DNA from: Biomphalaria glabrata
Lineage: Eukaryota; Mollusca; Gastropoda; Planorbidae
DNA length: 64,000 nucleotides
Assembly: GCF_947242115.1 (NCBI RefSeq)
Contig: NC_074715.1
Location: forward strand, 54,456,670-54,520,669
Direction: 5' to 3'
Shown here: positions 23,500 to 34,068 of the stretch, piece after piece
Position numbering within the stretch: the first letter of the stretch is position 1
Layout of the letters: each line of letters begins with the position of its first letter
The notes under the pieces: generated by a model
Told to the model about the DNA's origin: nothing
What the model saw: the letters and a program-made list of their open reading frames with translations, nothing else
The model's database searches: none
Translations under genes and position numbers: made by a program

Positions 23500-23675
23500 C
23501 TTATTCTTAATATGGCTCCATTTGAAGAAATGGCAGACGAACTTAAGATAAAACATGTTGATCATTTGTAGATGGGTAGAATCTTTTCACAGTGAGAGAG
23601 ACGTTTAATGTTCCTTCTGTAGCCTTGAAATGTTCATCCTTTTTCCTTGACCTCATGTTTAATTGACCATTTAGT
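23500..23675 (-). other. Exon-like block D (minus strand)
   Basis: On the minus strand a polypyrimidine run and CACTTATAG acceptor precede 176 nt that end in AATAAG before a GTAAGAAAT donor. One frame is open for 43 codons and includes an ATG, then stops. The other two stop early. It could be a non-coding or untranslated exon, or the last coding exon of a fast-evolving gene. It lies downstream of block C in transcript order. Confidence 0.4.
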
Positions 23676-23955
23676 CTATAAGTGAGATAAGAAAAATGCA
23701 CTGTTTAACAAATACATCACATTTAAATGCATAACCTTTAAATGCAATATTGATAAAATTTCTTTTCATTCAAGAAGAGCTTTTTCTGTCTCAGACCTAA
23801 TGTTTAAAAAGAATGTGTTTTTTAGTGATGGTCATTTTGTTTTCAAATAATAGTCATACTATCTCACTGTGTGATGGAAAAATAGAAAAATAGAAAAGGT
23901 TTATGAGACTTCATGGTATTTTAATGTCAATTTTTTTATGTATCTCTCTTTGATA

Positions 23956-24213
23956 GGAGGTATAGTGGCTGAGCGGTAACACACTTAGCTTATAAAGTTG
24001 AAGTCCCAGGTTTGAATCCTGATATTTTAAATTTTGGGACCTTTGGGTACGTCAAGATTCTAACCAACTCTAATGGGTACCTGACATTAGTTGGGGAAAG
24101 TTAAGGCGGTTGGTTGTTGAGCTGGCCACATGACACCCTGGTTAACTGTGGGCCACAAAACATGACCTTTACATCATCCTTCCTATAGATCGCAAGGTCT
24201 GAAAGGGGAACAT
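23956..24213 (+). mobile_element. tRNA-derived SINE, family A, plus strand
   Basis: The head is tRNA-like: A box 'tggctgagcgg' near 23967 and B box 'ggtttgaatcc' near 24009, followed by the body 'gttggggaaagttaaggcgg' and the 3' block 'aaggtctgaaaggggaac'. It is the best plus-strand copy of the family and shows where RNA polymerase III would start. Confidence 0.85.
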
Positions 24214-25039
24214 TTTTTTAAATAAGAAAATCACATTCAACTTTTCATTTGGCTATATACATAAATGTGCCACGAAGAATGAAGCAAATTGCTTATTTTA
24301 AATTTTTAGGAAGTAATGCAGTCTAATGTGAGTTCATTAATTTGTGTTTTTAACCCAACAGCTCCATCTTTTAGGTTTTGAAATGCTATCCAATTAAACA
24401 AAAGGAGGTAACTAATTTTTTTTAAAAATAATAATTAAATAAATAAATAAATAAGTAAATAATACAAACAAAATAAATAAATTACATAAATAGAAAAATA
24501 TAGCTAGTTTTAAAATACTTCAAATATCAAAAGTATAAGTACACATTTTAAAAATATCTAATTTCACAAGTAGGCCTTATAAGCTACCCTATCTAGACTT
24601 TTATTTAAAATATTTTTAGAAAAAAGACTATACAGATCTGGCTTAAGTTTTGTGTTTCGGTTCTAAACTAGCTCTTATTGTCTGAAAGTTTAAGAAACTA
24701 TTGCTAGGGTCCTAAAAAAATACATCAGAATTAGGCTCCTATTGTAAAAACAATGCATCTTAAAGCAAAAGCTCTTGGGTTATAGTGTAAAAAAATATTT
24801 ATTACCTTGATATGTAGATCACTAGATAAACTTTATGACAATAAAGTTGACAGTGGGGAATCAAGGCATCAGTGAAGAATCAGTGCACAATGATTGAGCC
24901 ACTAACCTCCAGATCAGTAGCATGTAGAGTCTGTCTTTAAAAAAAAAAAAACTTGAATGTTGAAGCAAATTTACAAATTGAAAGAAAAATGTCAATCTAA
25001 AAAAAAAAAAAAAGGAAACAGTAATAGCCCTTGCCCAAG
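24214..25039. other. AT-rich intergenic with AAAT microsatellite
   Basis: Contains an (AAAT)n tract at about 24430-24485 and several poly(A) runs. No gene recognised. Confidence 0.5.
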
Positions 25040-26060
25040 TGTATTAATATATATATATACTAGATATATTTTACCAGCGACCCGCGGGTCTTTAATTGCT
25101 TATTACTGTCGATATAGTGTTTTTAAAACATTTAAACGAAATAATAATGTAATAAATAAAGCGAATGTGTAAATGTAAAAATAGTATGAATGAAGCCATC
25201 AAATCAAAATAGCTAATCTACTTAAATCCATTTTTTCAAATTAAAACATTTGCTTGTAGGCCTACATATATTTGATTAAAATTTGAAATGAATAGACTTA
25301 ACTTTGTATGTTCATGTGTTAAAGTATAAAGTAGATCTTGAGGTAGACAAAGATCTAGATCTAGACTAATCTAGAGTTAAAAATTGGCTTTTATAGAGTT
25401 CATTCTGTGCTGCGCATGCGTGAACTTTTTTCATGAATGAATATAGGCCTATCTCAACACGGCTACGCAGCTTTAGCGAACAGCGAACGAATGTATTAAA
25501 AAAATTTAAATGTTACTTTGATTAAAATATGAAATGAATGGACTATAATTAGTATGTTCATGTGTTAAAGCATAAAACTATCTTTGCAAAAAAAAGTTTT
25601 ATCATCTTAGAGTTCAATAAGAGTTTTAGACCTAGGCATAGACTATAACGAACTAATGTAAAAATGATTTTGTAACACAAATTTGAAGGTTAATTTTATT
25701 AAATAATGAAATAAATAAACTATATTTTGTATTTTCATGTGTCAAAAAAAAAAAAATAAGTGCAAAGTTTAGTTCTAAAAATTAGATCTAGATCTAAATC
25801 CTTTCGATCTTTTCTCATGTCAACATTGTAAACATCGCCTAGATCCATAAAATACTATAGCTGTAATAGAGCTGGTCTTTTTTTTTTTTGATGGTCTTAA
25901 GTTTGTTTTAGGGCCACAATACATACACTACGGTCTAAGTTGGTACCCAAGGAACATTTCTGCCAAGTTTTATCAAGTTTTTATTTCTATACTGGAACAT
26001 ACATACATACAAACGCCAAACATTCTGCTTTATATAATATATATATATATATATATTAAT
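25040..26060. mobile_element. Unclassified dispersed element flanked by TA runs
   Basis: The stretch is bracketed by TATATATA runs. It begins with a 'ccagcgacccgcgggtc' word and ends with 'ttctgccaagttttatcaag' and 'acatacatacatacaaacgc', an end type common to many invertebrate repeats. Inside, a block around 'gaaatgaatggactata...tatgttcatgtgtta' occurs three times (about 25285, 25530, 25710) with divergence. No coding region is visible. Class is uncertain; a non-autonomous Helitron-like or LINE-derived element is possible. Confidence 0.4.
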
Positions 26061-26473
26061 AAAATATCAACCTTACAAATCAGAAGGTAAGTTATTATAA
26101 AAATGTATGCACCATTCAAACAGTAAATGTGAAGCAGCTCTTGTGTGGTTGCAACTACACCACCTTATTAAAAGTTCACATTTTGGTCCTAATTTGTTAA
26201 CTTTAGAAGAAAACATGTAGCTTATAAACCTAAAACTAGAGCAATGTTTGAAAATTTGCTGGCCAAACAACCCATGGTTAACCAATGGCCATAGAAACAG
26301 TTGAGCTTGACACTATCTGACCCATGATCACTTGGTCTGAAACGAGTACTCTAAAACTAGTACTCTAAAACTAACATTTTATGTTTTTATAACAGATTTT
26401 TATATGCTTTTAAAATTATTTTTTTTTTACTTTGCTTTAAGATATTTGACTGGTACACTAGAATTCAACTCAC

Positions 26474-26654
26474 CTATTGTTCTTAGAGAATTAACTAAGT
26501 AACCTTGGACACAAACTTGATCTCCTTGGCCTGACATATCCAGACTCATGACAGTAAAGTGGGTCACTACCAATGCAAGAAAGGTGTACACACTGTTTGG
26601 CAGAATGACTTGGCAATGAAGACTTGTGTATCATAGGTGTGCACTGCTGATACC
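26474..26654 (-). other. Exon-like block C (minus strand)
   Basis: On the minus strand, ACTGTTTTCAG precedes 181 nt ending in ACAATAG before a GTGAGT donor, both near consensus. One frame is open for 53 codons with four Cys and several Ser, Pro and His, then meets a stop inside the block. It lies between the duplicated A/B blocks and block D and could be an exon of the same transcript. Confidence 0.45.
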
Positions 26655-26878
26655 CTGAAAACAGTTTGTGATTACATAATCTTATTTGATTGACCTAAAT
26701 GTGGTAAATTAATAAATACCTTTTAATATTATATTAGTTATGATGATGCATTGTCCAAGGCTAAGTAATGCATCAAATAACAAAGATAGTTATCTAACAA
26801 AATAAATACCTATAGCTTTTAATATTTTCTTCTTTTGTAAAATTTGTTTGGTGAATGAAAATAAAACTTTGTACTCAC

Positions 26879-26967
26879 TGTGTAGCCATCTTCATAGTCT
26901 TGAGAAATGAACCAGACAGACCATTAGACATTTGTTGATATGCAGTTCAGGGTTATGCTAACCAAAT
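26879..26967 (-). other. Exon-like block B1 (minus strand)
   Basis: 89 nt between an AAGCCTTAG acceptor and a GTGAGTAC donor. It is a duplicate of B2 (27375-27463), about 496 bp away, with the same length and both splice sites kept. All three frames stop within the block. Confidence 0.5.
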
Positions 26968-27067
26968 CTAAGGCTTGACCAAAACACAGAAAATAGTTCA
27001 GAATAATGTTTAAAAAATTTGAATAAATTGTTTCAGAATTAACTGTTGAAGAAAAAAAATGTCTTAC

Positions 27068-27209
27068 TTTGGCTTTGAAAGCTTTAATTCATACAAATGC
27101 CAAAGAGAAAACTGTAATCATCTGATAGCAGATTACCAAGAAATAGTAGTTGCTTGGATAGGATGACAAATTGGTACTGTTGGCAACAGAATGTTTGCTT
27201 GTTAAGATT
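27068..27209 (-). other. Exon-like block A1 (minus strand)
   Basis: 142 nt between a CATATTTCAG acceptor and a GTAAGAC donor. It is a duplicate of A2. In phase 0 it is open for 41 codons and ends ...MN-stop, as A2 does, despite indels relative to A2 whose net effect keeps the frame. Confidence 0.5.
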
Positions 27210-27374
27210 CTGAAATATGGAAACATCATATACTGAATTAGAATCTCTCTTAAAATACACTATCTCATGATATTAAAATAACATTGTTATATAATAATAG
27301 TAAAATAATTAATTTAATTTCCATTATCTTTTTTGTAAAATGTGATTTGAATGAAATTAAAACTTTGTACTCAC

Positions 27375-27463
27375 AGTGTAGCCATCTTCATAGTGTTAAG
27401 AGATGAACCAGACAAACCATCAAACATTTGTTGATATGTAGTACAGGAATATGCTAAGCAAAT
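27375..27463 (-). other. Exon-like block B2 (minus strand)
   Basis: 89 nt, acceptor AAGCTTCAG, donor GTGAGTAC. Unlike B1 it is open in phase 0 through the whole block, with the stop formed only across the donor. Downstream in transcript order lies A1. Confidence 0.5.
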
Positions 27464-27572
27464 CTGAAGCTTGACCAAAAACACAGAAAAATGTATAACA
27501 AGTTATTTTTAACATGCAATGATAAATTATTTTAGAATTAGCAGTTAAAGAAAAGAAAAAATTAAGTCTTAC

Positions 27573-27705
27573 TTTGGCTTTGAAAGCTTTAATTCATAAA
27601 AATGCCAAAGAGATAACTGTCATCTGATAGCAGATTACCAAGGAATATTTGTTGCTTGGATGACAAATTGGTACTGTTGGCAGCAGAGAATGTGCACTTG
27701 TTAAG
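27573..27705 (-). other. Exon-like block A2 (minus strand)
   Basis: 133 nt between a TTTAATCAG acceptor and a GTAAGAC donor. In phase 0 it reads about 38 codons, including an N-S-T sequon and a 'FLGNLLSDD' phrase shared with A1, then stops at the same site. Joined to a phase-0 signal-peptide exon it would give a short secreted peptide, but that junction is only inference. Confidence 0.5.
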
Positions 27706-27920
27706 CTGATTAAATTAGGAAACTTGAACTACAATATCTCTTAAATACACTATCTCATGATATTTAAAATAACATTGTTTCTATGAAAACAATAGTTAAG
27801 CCTATAAGTATTGCATGGTTTGACTATGTTAAATAAGATATGAAGGAAAAATACTTGCCCTATAATTAGACTTCCCATGATGTTTACTTCTAGTTTCAAT
27901 TTCTTCATTCATATATTTAC

Positions 27921-27998
27921 CTGACCTGTCTGTTTACAGCTTTGGCTTTTATCTTCCAGGCTAGTAGTTGATTAGTAATCAATACTCAACATCTTGAA
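27921..27998 (-). other. Exon-like block (78 nt, minus strand)
   Basis: A strong TTGTTTTTTTAATCAG acceptor precedes 78 nt ending at CAG before GTAAAT. No long frame. The spacing to its neighbours matches the roughly 500-bp unit size of the array. Confidence 0.4.
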
Positions 27999-28524
27999 CT
28001 GATTAAAAAAACAACAACAAGGTAAATAAATAATTGTATAATTACACATTAAGATGCAATTATTATCATTTGAATTCAACCAGATATCAAGTAGCTGAGC
28101 ATTTAAACAAATAAATGGCATCTAATAAAAAATTGCTATTCAAAAGTCTTAGTGAAGATACTGGGATTTTGACTAAGCTTCATAATGAGATAATCCCCAA
28201 TTGGATCTAGCTCTTTAAATGTTAAAGTGAAGAAAATTTATTAAAGTTGTTATGTATACATTTGAAACTAATTACCATAAGGCTAAGAGATAACAGAAAA
28301 CAAATATTCTTAAATTGTTAGGAAAATATTTAAAACATTTTCAATTAGCATGCAATAAAAAAAAAAAAAAAAAGAAAAATGCAATTAAAATATACAAATA
28401 CATAGAAAAAAAATATACTTGCTTTGATAGGTCTGTAGTAAGAAACTGGTTCTTATTTAACATACATGAAAAGAAATGAATTAAATTAAAGTAGTTAAAT
28501 GTAACATTGGAAAGAACCACTTGC

Positions 28525-28661
28525 CTTAAAAAGAGAAATATGGTACAAGCTTGCTACAATTCTGATTATAGGTGCTTTTTATTTCTCAGATGTCTCTTAG
28601 TCATAGTTCTCATAATCTAGATCCCATTTCTAGATCACTTGGCTGTAAACTGCATTTGGAA
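28525..28661 (-). other. Exon-like block with GC donor, copy 1
   Basis: 137 nt from an ACATTTTCAG acceptor to TTTAAG before GCAAGT, the usual form of the rare GC-AG donor. The same ends recur at 29583-29682 and 30055-30192. No long frame. Confidence 0.45.
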
Positions 28662-28945
28662 CTGAAAATGTTATAAAATATGAGAATATGGATGTTATGA
28701 CTGCAAAGAGAAAGAGTTTATTTTGAAGGTATTGACTTTATTACCAAGTTAGTAAGGCTAAACCTGAGTTTACCTATCTCATAAATAATACATCAATCAT
28801 AATCAGGCTTTTCTAATATGCATATATTTAAAACTAGTTTCCAAATACTAAGATAACAGAAAAATATACAAAGTGTTATGTTAATATTAAAAACAAGTTT
28901 AATTAGCATGCAGTACAAAGTCAAAAAAACTATACTATTACTTAC

Positions 28946-29019
28946 TGTGCTGCTCAATATCTATATATACCAACTGCCTGCCTATTCTTTATTAAGCAAG
29001 CATCAAAAGAAACTTAAGT
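28946..29019 (-). other. Exon-like block (74 nt, minus strand), weak
   Basis: GTAATTTAG acceptor and GTAAGTAAT donor on the minus strand. It has a good donor but a weak polypyrimidine run, so it is the least secure block. Confidence 0.25.
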
Positions 29020-29113
29020 CTAAATTACATAAATTATAGCATTTGAAGCAATGTCTTTGGAAAAAAAAAATTGATCATCTTATCTTCACTACTTTCCATC
29101 ACAACACCCTCAC

Positions 29114-29204
29114 CTGTTCCTTTGTTGAACTGCTGGGGCACCAAACACAATCTGTCAACTGTCCTTCACTTCGCTCACAAGGCTGTACACCTTAATATCT
29201 CGTT
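29114..29204 (-). other. Exon-like block (91 nt, minus strand)
   Basis: AAAATGTTCAG acceptor, 91 nt, then GAACAG before GTGAGGG. GC content is visibly higher than the flanks. One frame has a single internal stop. Confidence 0.45.
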
Positions 29205-29582
29205 CTGAACATTTTTAATGTGATATGAAGCTTGTGTTGAAACTTTGGCTAACAAAAAAAAGTTTGAATTCATTATTTCGAGATGCACATCAAGCATTAT
29301 GAAATTCAACCATTGTTATGCATATATTTTTAATTACAAAATGTTCTATAAAATCAGAAAATTATTCTTTAAATGTTATATAAACATTAAAAATATATTC
29401 TCAAATTGCATGCAAAAAAAAAAAAAAAAAAGAACATAACTGAAACATTAAAAAAAAAAAAAAAAAAAAACAACTTGCTAGATCAGTAGTTCCACAGCTT
29501 TCCTGTTCCTAATTAGCATACTTCAAATGAAACAATGAATTTAAATGAAAAATGCCTAAATCACAATGAATGGATTACTTGC

Positions 29583-29682
29583 CTTAAATAACACTTTGTA
29601 GCATAACACTTTACACATGTTTTAACTTCTGACCAGTTCCTCACAAGTGATGGTTATAATCATCTGATAACTAGACATTGAT
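29583..29682 (-). other. Exon-like block with GC donor, copy 2
   Basis: 100 nt from CATTTTCAG to TTTAAG before GCAAGT. It shares its start (CAG then ATC) with copy 3 and its end with both other copies. Confidence 0.45.
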
Positions 29683-30054
29683 CTGAAAATGTTCACAAAT
29701 TTAATTATGATAATGAATATATAAAACATTGGACTATGAAATCAGAGTTGTTAAGTTTTTTTGAAGATAAAATTTCAACTTAACTATTAAAAATAGATCT
29801 ATAAAAACTATATGAAGCTTAATGAGTTATTAATTAACATAATTATTCTTTAAATAACTTCAATTAAAAACATGCTCAATTTGCATGCAATAACACAAAA
29901 GATAAAGCAACACACAAAAAAAGAATGAAACTTACAGATATTTGCTTTGCTAAATCAGTGGTTTAATAGCTTGCCCTTGCTTATTAGGAAAATTTTATGA
30001 CAATGACATTAAATTCAAAATTGTTAAATTCTACCTTTGTCAATGACTACTTGC

Positions 30055-30192
30055 CTTAAAGAATGCCGGCATCCTTGATACACCAATTTTTTTAGCGTTT
30101 TTATTTACTGTCTGCTTCTCAGAGGCAATAATTTCTAGCAATCTGTATGATGTTCCCTTTTTATATTACAAAGAAGAGATCTGTGTTTTGAT
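30055..30192 (-). other. Exon-like block with GC donor, copy 3
   Basis: 138 nt from TTCTTTTCAG to CTTTAAG before GCAAGT. It is the first block downstream of the piggyBac insertion in minus-strand order. If joined to the signal-peptide exon at 34.8 kb in phase 0, it gives only eight more residues before a stop. Confidence 0.45.
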
Positions 30193-30261
30193 CTGAAAAG
30201 AAAAGTTAGAAACTATTCATTACAACACTCCTGTTTAAAATATAATTGGTTGCTAAATTTT

Positions 30262-30522
30262 TTAAACACTATTATTATAGCTTTTATATAGCGCTACTTT
30301 CATGCCTATAGCATGCTCAGAGCGCTTTGGTCCAATCTTATTTGTGGACCAGTGTGGGAGGGGGGGGGGGTATCTAGGAATTGGTTTTCCGTGCTGCCTT
30401 TAGGCGCTCAGTAAGCGCAACTCTGCCCGAGTCGGGTGTCGAACTTTGAGCCCCCTTCTAAGTAGCCAAGACAAGACAAGGTCAAGCACACTTAGTCTCT
30501 CAACCACGCTTCCCACTAGATC
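30262..30522 (-). mobile_element. tRNA-related SINE, family D
   Basis: Minus-strand copy with a tRNA-like head at the right ('cgtggttgagagactaagtg', B-box-like 'gttcgacaccc' on the minus strand). It runs to a 3' body at the left with 'agcgctactttcatgcctat'. Related fragments lie at 35594-35686 and 50046-50176. Confidence 0.65.
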
Positions 30523-30743
30523 TAAGTTATATTTCTAGCATAATAAGGCACCATCTTTAACTCCCTGCAGACGGCTAACAAAGAAATGGTACTCTGGTGT
30601 ACCATACTTTTGACAACAAATAAAACTATTTAAAAATTATTTTTTTTTAATGAAATATGCTTCCTTATGAAATATAATGAAGATAAAATAGTTTGGTGCA
30701 AAAAAAATTTGCAAATTCTATTTATATATTATTTCTCGTTCAT

Positions 30744-30836
30744 TATAAAAACGTAAATACGAGAACGATGGCACGACGCCATTTTGGATTTTAGAAAGCC
30801 ACACGCTTGTTGACGCTCGCTAAAACTAAGCCGAAA
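30744..30836 (+). promoter_or_regulatory. Likely promoter and 5' leader of the piggyBac transposase
   Basis: TATAAAA lies at 30744-30750, about 90 bp before the start codon, and a YY1-type word 'gccattttgg' at 30779. The placement fits a TATA-driven transposase gene, but no transcript evidence exists. Confidence 0.5.
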
Positions 30837-32924
30837 ATGGACTCAGATTCGGATTATCAGCCTGAAACTGATGTAGATTCAAGTGATGATGAAGTCTGGG
30901 AACTCATTGACTCTTCAGATGATTCAGATGATGAGAATATTCCTCCCAACAGCACTCTGAATGCGACACAGCCAAACGTGTAAGTAACCATTATTTTTAG
31001 ACCTAGGCTAGAGCAAGACCGATCGTCTAGATCTAGATCTACTGATCTAGATATCTAAAACGTTTCAATGTGTAATTGAAATTGTTCTGTTCTTTTAATA
31101 ATTATTAGTTAATCCCATTGTTTTATTTCATAAAAAAATATTTAGTTTGAAAAATATCAAGCCTTCTGATAAGCTCATCTATGCTAGTCATCTTTGTTTA
31201 CATGATCAGCTGATTCAAGCCTTTGTTACACTTTGTAGCTTGTCAGCTGTTGATATCTAATAATTATACAAATGTAAATAATTTTATATTTAGAAATCTA
31301 GTCCTCAAGTTTTTTAATTTTGTATTTTCAAAGTACATTTGTCAATTTTTCTAATTTTTTTTTTTTGTATATCAACAGAAACTATGGCTATGATGTGCTG
31401 GACACTATGCCAGAGGCCCCAGCAAGCTTTCTTCCAGAAAGGGTCCCTGGTATACAGCTTGACCAAGTTAGGACACGAGACTCTGCTAAACAATTTTTCA
31501 GAGCTATTGACTTTTTTAAACTTTATTTTACAATGGATATTGTTTTGCAAATCTGTCAGTACACCAACACCTATGCAACTGAACATGGACTGCAGAAACC
31601 AAGTGTGTTCCAGAGTTGGTATGAACTAAGCCCTGACAAATTCTACAGATTCTGTGGACTTATCATGTATGCTGGCATTGTTCAGGTCCCCAACATTGAG
31701 CGATTCTGGTCAACCAAATCTCTATACAATGGACTTTGGGCAAGAGCCTTTATGTCACGTGACAGATTCAAGGCAATAATGTGTTTTATTAAAGTGTCAA
31801 ATCCACTTACAGAGGATCCCAATGATAAACTCTGTAAAGTGAGAATGTTAACGACATACATTAGAATGAAATGTATAAAGCTTTACCAACCTCATCAAAA
31901 TGTCTCTATTGATGAAAGAATGGTTCGGAATAAAGGTAAATATGCATTTCGACAATACATTCGAGACAAGCCAACAAAGTGGGGCATGAAACTGTGGATC
32001 CTTGCTGATTCTTTAAGTGGGTATACCTATGATTTTGATATTTATTTAGGAAAGCAGGATAATGGCCCTTTTGGATTAGCTTATGGGGTGGTGATGAAGT
32101 TAACTAAATCTATATCTAGGCAAGGGTATAGGCTTTTTTTTGATAACTTTTATACTAGTGTCCAATTATTAAAAGATCTTTGGTTTATAGGGATTGGAGC
32201 ATGTGGAACTGTTCTTAGGACCAGAAAAGGTTTTCCTAATGCTATAAAAGATGTTAAAAATTTTGAAAAAAAATCTAAAAGGGGAGACATGAGATGGATC
32301 AGGGATGGACAGTTATTGACAGTTCAGTGGAGAGACAATAAGACCATATCATTAATGTCGACTATTCATGATGCCAATGACAGTGTAACAGCTAAACGAC
32401 GGACTAAAACGAATGGACAGTTTGAAAATTTGACTGTGAATCAACCAACTATTGTACATGACTATAATAAATACATGGGGGGTGTTGACAAAAGTGACCA
32501 GTTAATTAATAAATATAATGTACTTCGTAAAACAAATAAATATTGGAAGACTATTTTTTTTCATATGTTAGATATAGCTAGGGTTAATTCATATATTCTT
32601 TTTCAAGACTGGAGGGATAAAAATAAAGATGTACCTGAGCTGAAAAGACCCACAAGATATGGCCAACTTAATTTTACTGAAGAATTAATTAGAGAGTTAG
32701 GAGATATAGGTATTGACGATCCTGTACCAATCGCGTCTAAGCCCCCTGTTCATTTTAAGCATGCAATGGATCCACAGTTTATGGATAAGAGAGGGAACTG
32801 TAAATTATGTTACAGTAATGAAAAAATAGTTAGAAGAACTAGTGTTAAATGCAAGGTGTGTGATGTGTTTTTATGTTTTCAAAAAGAAAGAAACTGTTTG
32901 TCTCAGTACCACAAATTACTATAA
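30837..32924 (+). CDS. piggyBac transposase, two exons, 562 aa
   Basis: The enzyme excises its own element and reinserts it at TTAA sites in the nucleus. Exon 1 (30837-30979) starts at an ATG and encodes an acidic Asp/Ser-rich tail typical of piggyBac N termini. The intron has GTAAGT at 30980 and a T-rich run then CAACAG ending at 31378. Exon 2 (31379-32924) continues in frame, giving 562 residues, close to the family size. The DDE_Tnp_1_7 domain spans about residues 75-450. The three catalytic aspartates are recognisable: in SIDERM (about D226), FFDNFY (about D303) and MGGVDKSDQ (about D418). The C terminus holds a Cys-rich zinc-binding domain (Cys at about 522, 525, 539, 542, 547 and 554). 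No stop or frameshift interrupts it. The open frame upstream of 31379 in the exon-2 frame is intronic. A domesticated piggyBac gene is less likely, because the element keeps its ends and a fresh TTAA site. Confidence 0.92.
30980..31378 (+). other. Intron of the piggyBac transposase
   Basis: 399-nt intron with GTAAGTAAC donor and a polypyrimidine run ending in CAACAG. Its removal keeps the frame (residue 48 is split by the junction). Many piggyBac elements lack an intron here. Confidence 0.8.
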
Positions 32925-33033
32925 AATCCTGTTTTTTTGTTCTATTTCTCACTGTACTATATAATAAGATGTGTAACTAACAAGTTTTACTCTATTTCTG
33001 GATAGTTTATAATATAATTTTGATGTTTAAGTA

Positions 33034-33039
33034 AATAAA
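33034..33039 (+). terminator. Poly(A) signal of the piggyBac gene
   Basis: AATAAA about 110 bp after the stop codon, in AT-rich DNA. It is one of several candidates. Confidence 0.45.
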
Positions 33040-33492
33040 AAATAATAATTTTCTAACTAGTAAAAAATCATGTCGATGTCATCATTTTTCTAGAAAATGA
33101 TTATTGTTTTCAAAAATTTGTAAAAAATTTATTTGTCAATGAATTAACTTCATTTTTGTCAGTTGTATACAGAATTGAATGTATTTTAATAAAATGTAAA
33201 TATCATTATCATATATTTATTTATTTATTTATTGTCTTCTTTGTGAATGTGAATTTTTAAAAAAAAATTAATTATTGAAAAAAAATTTATGACATAATTA
33301 TTTCTTTAAAAAGAAAAATATATTTTAAAATGATTTCAAACATAGATAAATTGAAAGAGCTTTCAATTTCAAACAAATTGATGTATAACACTCAATATAA
33401 AACTGTAATTTAACAAAGTTATGCCCTGCCAAGTAACAGACCCCCAGTCGCTGACAAATTTCTAGAAAAACCTGCAGTCTGTTAAGAGTTAA

Positions 33493-33796
33493 TACAAAGG
33501 ACTGTGAAGGTTATGGATAAGCAGACAGTCTTTAATACAAAGATTATGGATGAATGACACCATCTTTAATACAAAGATTATGGATGAGTGACACCATCTT
33601 TAAAACAAAGATTATTATGGATGAGTGACACCATCTTTAATACAAAAATTATGGATGAGTGACACCATCTTTAATACAAAGATTATGGATGAGTAACACC
33701 ATCTTTAATACAAAGATTATGGATGAGTGACACCATCTTTAATACAAAGATTATGGATGAATGACACCATCTTTAATACAAAGATTATGGATGAGT
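33493..33796 (+). repeat. 34-bp minisatellite, about 8 copies
   Basis: The unit is close to 'tttaatacaaagattatgga' plus 'tgagtgacaccatc'. The first, diverged units run into the piggyBac right end, and a remnant of the unit sits at the left end of the transposon (30545-30560). Confidence 0.9.
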
Positions 33797-34019
33797 AGGC
33801 CTGCAGTATTTCACATGGCTATGCAGACCAAGTCGTCAAAGCATATTTCGACACAAATGAACAACTTAAGACCTAAAATCTAAACTAAGTAACTAGTTAT
33901 GTTATTAAGGCAGCATTTTCTTTTCACAAATATGATAAGTACAAAGTAAGACTAGGCCTAGGATACACTTGATGCAGGTAACAATAACAACAGTAGTTAG
34001 ATGTTTACTAGATCTAGAA

Positions 34020-34062
<43 letters not shown>
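34020..34062. repeat. CT then TA microsatellite
   Basis: (TC)n followed by (TA)n directly beside the 3' end of a SINE. Confidence 0.95.
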
Positions 34063-34068
34063 AAGTAA

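Larger units (their letters stand above)
30557..33492 (+). mobile_element. piggyBac transposon, looks whole
   Basis: The element is flanked by TTAA at 30557-30560 and 33489-33492. Both ends read TTAACTC inward, then diverge, with CTGCAG in the left end and again a few bases further in at the right end. The flanks confirm the boundary: left flank '...ccatct' plus TTAA plus right flank 'tacaaag' rebuilds the 34-bp minisatellite unit found at 33520-33796. Inside is one uninterrupted two-exon transposase gene. The coding frame, catalytic residues and target duplication are all intact, so it may be recently active, though the inverted ends are short and uneven. Confidence 0.88.

Noticed and set aside
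23956-24030. Possible functional tRNA gene
   Set aside because: A and B boxes are present, but the cloverleaf is not intact and the sequence continues into a SINE body shared with other copies.
31314-31629. Other frames overlapping the piggyBac exon 2
   Set aside because: Shadows of the real transposase frame.
33520-33796. Regular 34-bp repeats as a possible CRISPR array
   Set aside because: Contiguous minisatellite units, no unique spacers.
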